From Acidobacteriota bacterium (lineage in GTDB: Bacteria; Acidobacteriota; Vicinamibacteria; Fen-336): DNA of 39,430 bases. The stretch lies in the NCBI GenBank assembly GCA_022340545.1, contig JAJDNV010000015.1:1-39430 (forward strand), in the 5' to 3' direction. The notes under the pieces were generated by a model, which saw only the letters and a program-made list of their open reading frames with translations, was not told where the DNA came from and did no database searches. Numbering within the stretch: position 1 is the first letter of the stretch; each line of letters starts with the position of its first letter. Position numbers and translations under genes: made by a program. This document shows, piece by piece, positions 8,286 to 18,423 of the stretch.

Positions 8286-10169
8286 ATGCCGACTGCCGGG
8301 CCGCAGGAGGTTTCCGAGCAGGAGTCACGCGAGGTCGCTGAGGAGTCTCGCGAGCAGAGCTGGACGGAGCCGAGCCTGCTGCGTGAGCTCTTCCTCGGCC
8401 GCTTCCGCCTCGACCTCATCCATCCGTATCCCCTCCCGGGACCGGCGCGACCGGAGTTCGCGGAGTTCTACCGGCGCTTCGAGGCCTTTCTCCACCAGGA
8501 GGTCGACGCCGGGGAGCTCGACCGCTCGGGGGAGTACCCCCCGCACGTGCTCGAGGGGCTGCGGAGGCTGGGGGCCTTCGGGATGAAGATCCCGAAGGAG
8601 TACGGAGGTCTCGGGTTCACCAACGCCGAGTACAACCGTGTCATGGCCCTGGTCGGGGGCCACTGCGGCAACATCGCCGCGCTGCTGTCCGCTCACCAGT
8701 CGATCGGAGTGCCCCAGCCCCTGAAGCTCTTTGGGTCCGAGCGGCTGAAGCAGAAGTACCTTCCCCGCTGCGCGGCCGGCGAGATCTCGGCCTTTGCCCT
8801 GACCGAGCCCGACGTCGGCTCCGACCCCGCGCGTCTGGCAACCACGGCTACCCGTGCCGCCGACGGCAGCGCCTACACCATCGACGGGACGAAGCTGTGG
8901 ACGACGAACGGAGGCCTCGCCAAGCTCCTCGTGGTGATGGCCCGCGATCCCGAGACCCGGAAGATCAGCGCCTTCGTCGTCGAGACGGACTGGCCCGGCG
9001 TCCGGGTCGTGCACCGCTGCCACTTCATGGGCCTTCGCGCGATCTCGAACGTCGTCCTGAGCCTGGACAAGGTCCGCGCCCCCGCGGAGAACCTCATCGG
9101 GACCGAGGGCAAGGGTCTCAAGATCGCCCTCACGACCCTCAACGACGGGCGCCTCTCGATCCCCAACATCTCGGTCGGTGCGGCCAAGGCCGCCCTGGGG
9201 ATCGTGAGGCGCTGGTCGGCACAGCGCGTGCAGTGGGGCAAGCCCATCGGCCGGCACGAGGCCATCGCCCACAAGATCGCGGACATCGGGGCCCAGACGT
9301 TCGCAATGGAGTCGGTGGTGGGTCTCGTGACCGAGATGTCCGACCGCGGGGGCGCGGACACCCGTCTCGAGGCGGCGGCGGCCAAGGAATGGGTCACCTT
9401 TCAGAGCTGGCGCATCGTGGACGAGACGATGCAGATCCGGGGAGGCCGGGGGTACGAGACCGAGCACTCCCTCGCCGGGCGCGGCGAGGAGCCCATCCCG
9501 GTCGAGCGCATGATGCGGGACGCCAGGATCAGCAAGATCTTCGAGGGCTCGACCGAGATCATGCACCTCTTCATGGCGCGCGAGATGGTGGACAAGCATC
9601 TCGAGGTCGCGGGGGCCCTGATCGACTCCCGGACGCCGCTTTCCGCCAGACTGGCCGCCCTGCCGGGGATGGCGGCCTTCTACGCGTGGTGGTACCCGAC
9701 CCGGTGGGTGGGTTGGAGCTTCTGGCCCCGTTACTCCGGGTTCGGTGCCCTCGCCACACACCTGCGGTTCGTGGAGCGCTCGTCGCGCAAGCTTGCGCGC
9801 TCGAGCTTCCACGGTATGCTCGCCTACCGGGCCCACCTCCAGAACAAGCAGGCTTTCCTCTTCCACCTCGTAGACATCGCCAACGAGCTCTTCGCCATGG
9901 CGGCTTCCGTCACCCGCGCGTGCGCCCTCGCCGACGCAGAGGCCGCCGAGGCAAAGGAGGCCGCACGCATCGCCGACGTGTTCTGCCGCGGTGCCCGTCG
10001 CCGGGTTCGCGACCTCTTTCGAGACCTCTGGAGAAACGACGACGTCCTGAGGTATCGGCTCGGCGTGGAGGTGGTCGACGGCCGCCACGAGTGGCTCGAG
10101 GCGGGAGTGGCCTCCGCGGCCAAGAGACGAAGCACCGAACCTCGAACCGAGCCAGCGGGAGTACTCTAG
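8286..10169 (+). CDS. Acyl-CoA dehydrogenase with long C-terminal extension
   Basis: FALTEPDVGSDPARLATTATR...DGTKLWTTNGGLA...QIRGGRGYETEHSLAGRGEEPIPVERMMRDARISKIFEGSTEIMHLFMAREMV. Confidence 0.93.
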   Translation: MPTAGPQEVSEQESREVAEESREQSWTEPSLLRELFLGRFRLDLIHPYPLPGPARPEFAEFYRRFEAFLHQEVDAGELDRSGEYPPHVLEGLRRLGAFGMKIPKEYGGLGFTNAEYNRVMALVGGHCGNIAALLSAHQSIGVPQPLKLFGSERLKQKYLPRCAAGEISAFALTEPDVGSDPARLATTATRAADGSAYTIDGTKLWTTNGGLAKLLVVMARDPETRKISAFVVETDWPGVRVVHRCHFMGLRAISNVVLSLDKVRAPAENLIGTEGKGLKIALTTLNDGRLSIPNISVGAAKAALGIVRRWSAQRVQWGKPIGRHEAIAHKIADIGAQTFAMESVVGLVTEMSDRGGADTRLEAAAAKEWVTFQSWRIVDETMQIRGGRGYETEHSLAGRGEEPIPVERMMRDARISKIFEGSTEIMHLFMAREMVDKHLEVAGALIDSRTPLSARLAALPGMAAFYAWWYPTRWVGWSFWPRYSGFGALATHLRFVERSSRKLARSSFHGMLAYRAHLQNKQAFLFHLVDIANELFAMAASVTRACALADAEAAEAKEAARIADVFCRGARRRVRDLFRDLWRNDDVLRYRLGVEVVDGRHEWLEAGVASAAKRRSTEPRTEPAGVL

Positions 10170-10206
10170 AGAGACGCTTTTAGCCGACGCGGCGAGAGGA
10201 GACGGG

Positions 10207-11115
10207 ATGGCAGCGGGCCAGCTGGCTCTGTGTCTCATCGACACCGACAACGAGTTCCAGCAGGTGGCTCGCCAGGATGGCGAGGCCGCGGCGCGGCGAG
10301 CGGGTCTCTCGATCGAGACGCATTGGAGCGGGGACGACCTCTCCGCACAGCTCGGTCAGCTGCGCCACCTCCTGGAGTCCTCCCCACGCCCCGAGGCCAT
10401 CCTCATCATGGCGGTGCGCGACCAGGGTCTCGGCCGGATCGCCCGCGACGCCACCGGGGCCGGCATCCACTGGGTGTTCTTGAACCGCTCGGACGACGAC
10501 CTCGAGAGCCTGCGGCGGGAGCACCCAGAGCTCGTCATCTGCCAGGTCTATCCGGACGAGGTCGAGACGGGGCGCGTGCAGGGGGAGATCATCAAGACCC
10601 TTCTGCCGGACGGTGGCAAGGTGCTCCAGGTCCAGGGCTCCAAGAGAAGCCTGGCCGCCCGCGACCGCTCCGCGGGGACGCACGAGGCCCTCGAGGGGGG
10701 GGCCTTCAAGCTGGTCAGCCTCGAGGCGGGATGGACCGAGGAGGAGGGGTACAACGCGCTCGTCGGGTGGCTCCGTGTGGCCGTCCAGGCCAACATGCGC
10801 TTTGATCTCGTCGCCTGTCACAACGACCTCCTCGCCGAGGGCGCCCGCCGGGCCCTCGAGGATGTGGCCCGGGACTTCGACAAGGCCGCCCTGACGTCCG
10901 TCCCCATCGTCGGCTGCGACGGCACCCCGTCGGTGGGTCAGGCGATGGTCCAGGACGGCCGGCTCGCGGCCACCGTCGAGCTGCCCCGATCGTCCGGACC
11001 GGCGGTGGAGCTCGTCGCGAAGGGCCTCACCGGACAGGAGACCCCTCCCCCCGTCGTCACTCTCCACGCGAAGCCCTTCCCCGGCCTCGAGAAGCTGCGT
11101 CCCCCGCGAGCCTGA
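10207..11115 (+). CDS. Periplasmic-binding-protein-fold sugar-binding-like protein lacking a signal peptide
   Basis: MAAGQLALCLIDTDNEFQQVARQDGEAAARRAGLSIETHWSGDDLSAQLGQLRHLL...VACHNDLLAEGARRALEDVARDF...IVGCDGTPSVGQAMVQDGRLAATVELP, peripla_BP_4-like order. Confidence 0.75.
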   Translation: MAAGQLALCLIDTDNEFQQVARQDGEAAARRAGLSIETHWSGDDLSAQLGQLRHLLESSPRPEAILIMAVRDQGLGRIARDATGAGIHWVFLNRSDDDLESLRREHPELVICQVYPDEVETGRVQGEIIKTLLPDGGKVLQVQGSKRSLAARDRSAGTHEALEGGAFKLVSLEAGWTEEEGYNALVGWLRVAVQANMRFDLVACHNDLLAEGARRALEDVARDFDKAALTSVPIVGCDGTPSVGQAMVQDGRLAATVELPRSSGPAVELVAKGLTGQETPPPVVTLHAKPFPGLEKLRPPRA

Positions 11116-11140
11116 TCCGGAGTGGTGCTAGACTCGGTCC

Positions 11141-11662
11141 ATGGCCGAGACGATCGACTTTCCTTCCCTGAGTCTCCAGGACGCCCTCGACCTCGCCATC
11201 CTGGTGGAGGAAGAGGCCCAGGAGCGCTACCTCGAGTTCGTGGACCAGATGGAGCAGCACCGCACACCGGAGGCGGCCGAGTTCTTCCGGAGCATGGCCG
11301 GCAACGAGGCCAAGCACGGGGAGGAGCTCCGCTCCCGACGCAAGGCGCGGTTCGGCGATGCCCCCCCGCGGGTCGACCGCTCCATGCTCTGGGACGTCGA
11401 GGCCCCCGACTACGGCGAGCCCCGGGCGTTCATGTCGGCCCGTCAGGCAATGGGGGTGGCCCTCCGAGCGGAGACCAAGGCCCACGAGTTCTTCGCGAAG
11501 GCCCTCCCCCACATCACGGATCCCGAGGTGCGGACCCTCTTCGACGAGCTGCGCGAGGAGGAGATCGGCCACCAGAACCTCGTGCGCGAGGCCATGCGGA
11601 GCCTCCCCCGCGGACCGGAACCCGACCCCGACGACTACGTCGACGAACCCGCCGCCCAGTAG
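11141..11662 (+). CDS. Ferritin-like / rubrerythrin family protein
   Basis: EEEAQERYLEFVDQM...EFFRSMAGNEAKHGEELRSRR...ETKAHEFFAKALPHI...REEEIGHQNLVREAM, two E...ExxH di-iron half-sites. Confidence 0.88.
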   Translation: MAETIDFPSLSLQDALDLAILVEEEAQERYLEFVDQMEQHRTPEAAEFFRSMAGNEAKHGEELRSRRKARFGDAPPRVDRSMLWDVEAPDYGEPRAFMSARQAMGVALRAETKAHEFFAKALPHITDPEVRTLFDELREEEIGHQNLVREAMRSLPRGPEPDPDDYVDEPAAQ

Positions 11663-11689
11663 GCCGCGGGCGGACCGGTTCCCCCGCCG

Positions 11690-13144
11690 CTACTGGTAGA
11701 TGTCGATGCCCTTCGGTATGCGTCGGGCGACCTTTGTGTTCCGTGCGGCCCTCGCGACCGCGCGCGCGACCTCGCTGGACACCGTGCGATTGAAGACGCT
11801 CGGCACGATGTAGTCCGGTGACAGCTCCCGGTCCGTCACGACCTCGGCGATCGCCTGCGCCGCCGCACCCTTCATCTCTTCGTTGATGCAGTGGGCACGG
11901 GCGTCCAGGGCCCCTCGGAAGATCCCCGGGAAGGCGAGGACGTTGTTGATCTGGTTCGGGTAGTCGCTACGACCCGTCGCCATCACGCCGACGATCCCCT
12001 CCGCTTCCTCGGGCATGATCTCCGGCGTCGGGTTCGCCATCGCGAACACGATCGGCTGCGCGGCCATCGTCTTCAAATCGTCTCGCCCGAGCAGCCCGGG
12101 GGCCGAGAGGCCCAGGAACATGTCGGCCCCGTGGAGCGCATCCTTGACGCCACCCGTCTCCTGCTCCGGGTTCGTGTTCTCCACGAACCACAGCTTGGCC
12201 GGGTTGCTCCCGACGTCACGACCACGGTGGAGGGCCCCCTGCCGGTCGCAGACGATGATGTTGCCGAAGCCGAGGTTCTTGAGCGCCCGCGTGCAGGCCC
12301 AGCCCGCTGCTCCCGCGCCACTGACCACCAGCTTCATGTCCTGTGGCCGCTTTCCCTTGATCTTGAGGGCGTTCAGGGTTGCCGCGAGCGTGACGACGGC
12401 GGTCCCGTGCTGATCGTCGTGGAAGACCGGGATGTCCAGCGCCTCGTCCAGCTCTCGCTCGACCTCGAAGCAGCGAGGGGCCGAGATGTCCTCGAGGTTG
12501 ATGGCCCCGAAGGTCGGAGCCACCGCCTTGCCGATGGCGACGATCTCCTGGACGTCCTGGGTGTCCAGACACAGGGGAAAGGCGTCCACGCCGGCGAACT
12601 CCTTGAAGAGGATGGCCTTGCCTTCCATCACCGGCATGGCGGCGCACGCCCCGATGTTGCCGAGTCCAAGCACCGCGCTGCCGTCGGAGATGACAGCCAC
12701 GCAGTTGCGGCGGATCGTGAGGGCGTGCGACGTCTTCGGCTCGGCTTCGATCGCCCGACAGACGCGCGCGACGCCCGGGGTGTAGGCCATCGAGAGGTCG
12801 ACCCGGGTCTTGAGGGCCACCTTGGATTGGATCTCGAGCTTGCCCCCGAGATGCATGAGAAAGGTCTCGTCGGAGACGGACTCCAGGTTCAGGTCCTCGA
12901 CCCCCCGCACGGCCTCGATGATCCGGCGTGCGTGGTCCGTGGACGAGCATTCCACCGTGTAGTCCCGAAGGCTCCGTTTCCCCCGGATGTCCACGAGGTC
13001 GATCGCGCGGATCACGCCCCCCATGTCTCCGATCGTCGCTGCGATCTTGGCGATCCGCCCCGGGGCCCGCGGGTAGTCGATGCGCAAGGTGATCGCATAC
13101 TGGGAGCTGATCGCGGCTTCCGGTGCGGGGGAGTTGTCACTCAT
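11690..13144 (-). CDS. NAD(P)-dependent malic enzyme with N-terminal ACT-like domain
   Basis: SMAYTPGVARVCRAI...NCVAVISDGSAVLGLGNIG...MPVMEGKAILFKEFAGVDAFPLCLDT...FHDDQHGTAVVTLAATLNALK...VVSGAGAAGWA. Confidence 0.95.
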   Translation of the reverse strand: MSDNSPAPEAAISSQYAITLRIDYPRAPGRIAKIAATIGDMGGVIRAIDLVDIRGKRSLRDYTVECSSTDHARRIIEAVRGVEDLNLESVSDETFLMHLGGKLEIQSKVALKTRVDLSMAYTPGVARVCRAIEAEPKTSHALTIRRNCVAVISDGSAVLGLGNIGACAAMPVMEGKAILFKEFAGVDAFPLCLDTQDVQEIVAIGKAVAPTFGAINLEDISAPRCFEVERELDEALDIPVFHDDQHGTAVVTLAATLNALKIKGKRPQDMKLVVSGAGAAGWACTRALKNLGFGNIIVCDRQGALHRGRDVGSNPAKLWFVENTNPEQETGGVKDALHGADMFLGLSAPGLLGRDDLKTMAAQPIVFAMANPTPEIMPEEAEGIVGVMATGRSDYPNQINNVLAFPGIFRGALDARAHCINEEMKGAAAQAIAEVVTDRELSPDYIVPSVFNRTVSSEVARAVARAARNTKVARRIPKGIDIYQ

Positions 13145-13226
13145 CTCGTCGCCTCCTGCCGTCCAGGGACTGACAGCGTACAGAATCTCTTCGTGTGTTG
13201 CGGGGCCGGTGGACGCAGATCGGCCC

Positions 13227-15332
13227 TCAGCTCTCGGCCATGGTCCAGGGCGCCTTGTCGAGCCAACCCGTCAGGTTGTCCGCCGACATCGGGCGTGCGA
13301 TGAAGTAGCCCTGGGCCTGGTCGCAGCCAAAGGTGGAGAGGACGTCGAGCGTCCACTGGTCTTCGACCCCCTCGGCCAACACCGAAAGCCCCAGATTGTG
13401 CGCGAGCTCGCTCGTCGAGCGGACGATGGCGGTGTCGCCCTCACCCCCCTCCCCGACCATCCCCCGCACGAAGGAGCCGTCGATCTTCAGCTCGGTGATC
13501 GGGAGGTGACGGAGCAGCCCCAGCGAGGAGTAGCCTTTGCCGAAGTCGTCGATGGCGATGCGCACACCGCTGCGGGCCAGCTTGTCCAGGACCTGTCCCG
13601 CGCGGTAGGTGTCGACCATGACCGCGCTCTCCGTCACCTCGAGCTGAAGGCGATCCGCCGGCACGTCGTTGGCCTGCAACGCCTCCGTGACCTGGTCCAC
13701 GAGCTGATCGTCGTGCAGGTTCCGGGCGGAGACGTTGACCGCCACCGGCAGGGCGTGACCGTTGCGCGCGAAGCCCTTCGCCTCGGAGACCGCGCGGGCG
13801 AGCACCCAGCGGGTCAGGGGCGTCATCAGGGCCGTCCCCTTCTCTGCGAGGGTGATGAACTGGCCGGGCGGGACCAGGCCCCGCTTCGGGTGGTGCCAGC
13901 GCAGAAGCGCCTCGGTCCCGATCACGGTCCGGGTCTTGAGGTCCACCTTCGGCTGGTAGTGCAGCACCAGCTGGTTCGCATCCAGCGCCTGCCGAAGCTC
14001 CCCCAGGAGCGCCAGTCCCGAGGGATCGTGGGGCTCGTACTGCTCGGAGTACGTCACCGAGGCCCCTCCCCCCAGCTTCAGAGCCGCCTGTAGCGCCGCG
14101 TCCGCCCGCCGCAGCACGATCTCCGCCTCCGAGCCGTGCTCGGGGGCGATGGCCAGCCCGACACTCGCGGTGACCTCGATGGGCAGCCCCTGCACCATGA
14201 ACGGCTTCTCGAGAGCGGCCAGGGTGCTCGTCGCCACCTGGGCGGCGAGCCCCGCGTCCGCATCGGGCAGGAGCATCCCGAACTCGTCCCCCTTGAGGCG
14301 CGCCACCCGATCGGCTGCCCCGAGCACCTCGCCCAGGCGCCCGGCCAGCTCGCGAACAATGAGGTCGGCGTTGTGGTGGCCGAGGGTGTTGGCGGTCTCC
14401 TTGAAGCCGTGAAGGGCGAGGATGAGCAGGGCCAGGGGCTGGCCGGTGTGCGTCGAGTCGGCCAGGCTCCGGCCGAGCCGCTTGAGGAAGAGATCGCGGT
14501 TCGGCAGGCCGGTCAGCTGGTCGTAGAAGCGCAACCGGCGCAGCGACTGCTCGGCGAGCTTTTGCTCGGTCACGTCGAGGACAAACCCCCGCACGAAGCG
14601 TGTCGCGCCGTCCGGTCCGGGCAGCGCACGTCCCTCGTCGCGCCACCACAGCTCGCGCCCGTCCCGGTCGAGGATCCGGTACTCCGAGGCGAAGCGGCCG
14701 GTGGACGCGCAGGCCTGGCGGAACTGGCCCAGCACGCGCTCGCGGTCCCGCGGGTGCAGGCGACGCACCCACATGTCGGGCTCCGACAGCCACTCGGCGG
14801 GGGTGAAGCCGGTCATGGCGAGCAGCTGCGGGCTCACGTAGGCCCGGCTGCCAGTCTCGTCCGCCCACGCGACGTACGTGAGGGCGGGGATCTCCTCGAT
14901 CAGCGCGCGGTACCGGTCGGTCGCCTCGGCCTCGTTGGGTAATCCCCCGGTGCGTCGCCTCGGACCGCGCTCGATCTCGCGCTCGAGCGAGGCCCGCAGC
15001 CGCGGCAGGTCCCCCTTGCGGAGGCAGTCCGCCGCCCCCGCACGCATGAGCTCGACGATCTCCTCTTCCCGATAGGACCGGGCGTAGATGAGAACCGGAT
15101 GCCCCGGGCCCACCCCCCGGACGGTTTCGAGCACCTGCTCGGCGGGCAGCGAGGACGTGTCCCGCCAGGCCATCACGACGTCGCAGCCCTCGCGCACCGC
15201 ATTGCCGAGCTGGGGCCTGGTGGCCACGAGAGAGAAAGACGGATCGAAACCGCATTGCTCGAGATCGGCCGCGACCCGCAGAGCCTCGTTCCGCGAGCTC
15301 CCCACGACCACGACCTTCAGCGGTTTACCCAT
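13227..15332 (-). CDS. Receiver-like/PAS/GGDEF/EAL cyclic-di-GMP signalling protein
   Basis: PAS (YVSPQLLAMTGFTPAEWL), GGDEF domain (LTGLPNRDLFLKRL...RLKGDEFGMLL), EAL (TEALLRWHHP...VNVSARNL...EVTESAVM...DDFGKGYSSL...LKIDGSFV...AEGVED). Confidence 0.93.
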   Translation of the reverse strand: MGKPLKVVVVGSSRNEALRVAADLEQCGFDPSFSLVATRPQLGNAVREGCDVVMAWRDTSSLPAEQVLETVRGVGPGHPVLIYARSYREEEIVELMRAGAADCLRKGDLPRLRASLEREIERGPRRRTGGLPNEAEATDRYRALIEEIPALTYVAWADETGSRAYVSPQLLAMTGFTPAEWLSEPDMWVRRLHPRDRERVLGQFRQACASTGRFASEYRILDRDGRELWWRDEGRALPGPDGATRFVRGFVLDVTEQKLAEQSLRRLRFYDQLTGLPNRDLFLKRLGRSLADSTHTGQPLALLILALHGFKETANTLGHHNADLIVRELAGRLGEVLGAADRVARLKGDEFGMLLPDADAGLAAQVATSTLAALEKPFMVQGLPIEVTASVGLAIAPEHGSEAEIVLRRADAALQAALKLGGGASVTYSEQYEPHDPSGLALLGELRQALDANQLVLHYQPKVDLKTRTVIGTEALLRWHHPKRGLVPPGQFITLAEKGTALMTPLTRWVLARAVSEAKGFARNGHALPVAVNVSARNLHDDQLVDQVTEALQANDVPADRLQLEVTESAVMVDTYRAGQVLDKLARSGVRIAIDDFGKGYSSLGLLRHLPITELKIDGSFVRGMVGEGGEGDTAIVRSTSELAHNLGLSVLAEGVEDQWTLDVLSTFGCDQAQGYFIARPMSADNLTGWLDKAPWTMAES

Positions 15333-15397
15333 GTCTCGACCCCCGACTCGCCCGACTCTGGGCGTACGTGGTCCGGCAACAGCTTCTTGGATATAGG

Positions 15398-15403
15398 ATT
15401 ATA
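15398..15403 (-). promoter_or_regulatory. Candidate -10 box TATAAT upstream of the GGDEF/EAL gene
   Basis: Perfect TATAAT on the minus strand (ATTATA on plus), 65 nt from the ATG; no convincing -35 at 17 nt. Confidence 0.4.
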
Positions 15404-15444
15404 CGGCCCTTACCGCCCCGAGAGGTCCTGAAAGTGGGAGGCGA

Positions 15445-17097
15445 TCACCGCCTGAGCTTCAGAACCTCCTTCTTGAGTCGGGCCACGTGCCCGCGACCGA
15501 GGGCCTTGACCTCGCAGCCGAGCTCGAAGTAGCGCCGGATCTTCTCGTCGTCGAGGATGCCGAAGCAGTCCACGACCGCCATGGCCCCGCCTGCCCAACG
15601 CACGACGTCATCGGGCTCGAGCTCGAGATAGGGGGCGTGAGGGACGGCCAGGATGAATCCCTCGACACCCTTCAGCGCCACCTCGAGGTCTTGCTGGACC
15701 CGTAGCTCCGTGAGCTGCTCCTGATTGCGAAAGAAGCGCGCCCAGGAATGGCCCGGAGCGGGATAGGTGTCCTGTTTCTCCAGCTCGTACCAGTGCGTGA
15801 CGTAGGGGTCGTGGACGCGCATCTCGGCCCCCATCTCCGTCAGCTTTCGGACCACCAGCTCCGAGCCCGAGTAGCGAGTGTCGCCGACGTCCTGGCGGTA
15901 GCTGGCGCCGCACAGCAACACCTCCGCGCCGGCGATGTAGCGTCCCATGTTGCGCAGCGCGTCACGAACCAGCTCCGCGACGTGAAGCGATCGCGTGTCG
16001 TTGATGTCGATGGCGGTGGGCGTGATCCTGAAGACGCTGTCTCCGTCCTGGAAGCCCAGCAGGTGCTCGTAGGCCCAGAAGCCGAGGCCTCCGTCCTTGG
16101 GCAGGCAATACCCGCCGATGCCCGGACCGGGAAAGATCATGTTGTTGTGGGTCGGCCGCATCTTGATGGCCTGCACGACCTTGATCAGGTCGACACCGTT
16201 GCGCTCGGCAAACAGGCTCCACTCGTTGAGGAAGGCGAGGGTGGTGGCACGGAACGAGTTCTCGACGATCTTGGTCGTCTCCGACTCGATGGGACGGTCC
16301 ATGACGGTCAGCGGGTAGTCCCGGGTGTTCAGCACCTCCGTCAGGAACCGTTCCACCCGCCCGCGTGCTTCCGCGTTACAGCCGGAGCAGACACGCCACA
16401 TGTCGCGGATGGACGACACGTACTCGCGCCCCGGCATCACCCGCTCGAAGCTGTGCGAGAGCAGCGGCTCGGAGGCGATGCCTCGGACGGCGAACGCCTT
16501 CTTGAGGATCGGCCAGCCGACGAACTCGGTGGTGCCCGGCGCCACCGTGGTTTCGATCAGCACCAGGCACTCGGGACGCATCTTCTCGCCGATGACCTGC
16601 AGGGTCCCCTCGAGGGCCCCCATCTCCGCCTCGCCGCTCCGCATGTTTCCGAGCTCGTGCTTGGTGTAGTCGCACTGCACATCGACCACCACGCAGTCCG
16701 CGAGCTTCAGGCAATCTGAGTTGTAGGTGGCGACCAGGCTCTTCTTGTGCTTCACGCATCGCTCGATCAGGCTCTCCACCGCCGGGTCCTCGGCCTTGAC
16801 CGGTGACTGGCCCCGGCTGAGCAGGGGGATCTTCCAGTAGCTGCGCGGGCTGGGCCGCTGGCAGCCGATGACGAGCTTCGTGGGCGTGCCGTCGTCGTCC
16901 TCGGTGTCGGCCACGATGGCCGCCATCACCGCTCCGACGAACCCCACGCCCATGACGACGACGATCTCCCGGCCCCGGCTGCGGGCGTCCTCGGCGAGTC
17001 GCTCCAGGCGCTCGTACTCGGCCGCGTACTCGTCCTCTCCGGGCAGGGGAAAGGCCTCGCCAGCTGGTGAAACCGACTGTGCGTTCTCGCTCGCCAT
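15445..17097 (-). CDS. UDP-glucose/GDP-mannose dehydrogenase family nucleotide-sugar dehydrogenase
   Basis: IVVVMGVGFVGAVMA Rossmann motif; ETTVAPGTTEFVGWPIL; ENSFRATTLAFLNEWSLFAERNGVDL; GPGIGGYCLPKDGG with catalytic Cys; C-terminal VRKLTEMGAEMRVHDPYV. Confidence 0.9.
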   Translation of the reverse strand: MASENAQSVSPAGEAFPLPGEDEYAAEYERLERLAEDARSRGREIVVVMGVGFVGAVMAAIVADTEDDDGTPTKLVIGCQRPSPRSYWKIPLLSRGQSPVKAEDPAVESLIERCVKHKKSLVATYNSDCLKLADCVVVDVQCDYTKHELGNMRSGEAEMGALEGTLQVIGEKMRPECLVLIETTVAPGTTEFVGWPILKKAFAVRGIASEPLLSHSFERVMPGREYVSSIRDMWRVCSGCNAEARGRVERFLTEVLNTRDYPLTVMDRPIESETTKIVENSFRATTLAFLNEWSLFAERNGVDLIKVVQAIKMRPTHNNMIFPGPGIGGYCLPKDGGLGFWAYEHLLGFQDGDSVFRITPTAIDINDTRSLHVAELVRDALRNMGRYIAGAEVLLCGASYRQDVGDTRYSGSELVVRKLTEMGAEMRVHDPYVTHWYELEKQDTYPAPGHSWARFFRNQEQLTELRVQQDLEVALKGVEGFILAVPHAPYLELEPDDVVRWAGGAMAVVDCFGILDDEKIRRYFELGCEVKALGRGHVARLKKEVLKLRR

Positions 17098-17244
17098 GCT
17101 CGAAGCTCCTCGGTTCTCGCGCCTGCCGGGCGAAGCGGCCGCCAGTCGTGCCCGCGCACCCGATCGTCCGTCGGGATTCTAATTGAACGGGAGACGGATC
17201 CCCTCTCGAGGTGGCGGTTCTGCCGGGCCCCGGACGAGGGCGTA

Positions 17245-17277
17245 TGATCGGGCTGCTCGGGGCGGCCGGCCCGATCA
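17245..17277 (+). promoter_or_regulatory. Leader hairpin / dyad upstream of ychF
   Basis: TGATCGGGC (17245-17253) and GCCCGATCA (17269-17277), 9 bp perfect dyad extendable by a GU and a GC pair; 20 nt before the GTG start. Confidence 0.5.
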
Positions 17278-17297
17278 ATGAGGAAGGGAGGTGCACG

Positions 17298-18386
17298 GTG
17301 AGTCTGTCCGTCGGGATCGCCGGCCTTCCGAACGTCGGCAAATCCACCCTGCTGAATGCCCTGACCCACGCCAACGCGGCGGCGTCCAACTACCCCTTCT
17401 GCACCATCGAGAGCAATGTGGGCGTCACCCCGGTTCCCGACCCCGATCTGCGGCGCCTCGAGGAGCTCCTCTCCCCGAAGGAGACGGTGCCGACGACGAT
17501 CCGATTCGTGGACATCGCGGGGCTCGTCGAGGGGGCAAGCGAAGGCGAGGGCCTCGGCAACACGTTCCTCGGACACATACGAGAGGTCGACGCCATCCTT
17601 CACGTGGTGCGCTGCTTCGCCAACGACGACGTGGTCCACACCACGGGGGAGCCCGACCCGGTGCGGGACGTCGAGGTCGTGGAAACGGAGCTCCTGCTCG
17701 CCGATCTCGAGACCGCCACGCGCGCGCAGCGGAAGTGGGCCAAGATGGCCCTCACCGGGAAGGACGCCGGCAAGGCCGAGGCCGAGGCCTTCGCCCGGGC
17801 GGTGGAGGCCCTGGGCCGGGGAACGCCGATTCGGGCCGTCGACTTCTCCGCGGAGGAGCGTGAGCTCCTGAGCGAGGCCAGGTTCCTCACCGCCAAGCCG
17901 AGTCTCTACGTCGCCAACACGGACGAGAGCGACCCCACCGGGAAGGGCCCTCTGCCCTCGGCCCTCCGCGAGGCCATGGGCGCCGAGCGCGTGCTGCCGG
18001 TGGCGGTGGGGATCGAGGAGGAGATCTCCGAGCTCGAGCCGGCGGAGCAGCAGGAGTTCCTGAAGGAGCTGGGTCTGGAGGAGACGGCGCTGGACCTGGT
18101 GGTGAGCGCCTGCTACCGGCTCCTCGGGCTGATCACGTTCTACACGATCGCGCACGACAAGCTCAGCGCCTGGCAGCTGCGGCGGGGCGGTGCCGCTGCC
18201 GAGGCGGCGGGCAGGATCCACAGCGACATGGAGGAGGGCTTCATCCGCGCCGAGGTGATGAGCCTCGACGACCTGCTACGGCTGGGCACCCGCCAGGCGC
18301 TGCACGACCAGGGACTGATCCGCATCGCGGGCCGGGACTACGAGGTCCGCGACAAGGACGTGCTTCAGTTTCACTTCAGGGCCTGA
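17298..18386 (+). CDS. ychF: Redox-regulated ATPase/GTPase YchF (OBG family)
   Basis: GTG start, [51 protein letters not shown]-like; [39 protein letters not shown]-terminal [24 protein letters not shown]. Confidence 0.97.
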   Translation: MSLSVGIAGLPNVGKSTLLNALTHANAAASNYPFCTIESNVGVTPVPDPDLRRLEELLSPKETVPTTIRFVDIAGLVEGASEGEGLGNTFLGHIREVDAILHVVRCFANDDVVHTTGEPDPVRDVEVVETELLLADLETATRAQRKWAKMALTGKDAGKAEAEAFARAVEALGRGTPIRAVDFSAEERELLSEARFLTAKPSLYVANTDESDPTGKGPLPSALREAMGAERVLPVAVGIEEEISELEPAEQQEFLKELGLEETALDLVVSACYRLLGLITFYTIAHDKLSAWQLRRGGAAAEAAGRIHSDMEEGFIRAEVMSLDDLLRLGTRQALHDQGLIRIAGRDYEVRDKDVLQFHFRA

Positions 18387-18423
18387 CCGACCGGCCCCCA
18401 CCTCGGTGGAGAGGGGGTAGATA

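Noticed and set aside
8325-10250. 641-aa minus-strand ORF
   Set aside because: Antisense to the well-supported acyl-CoA dehydrogenase; no family resemblance.
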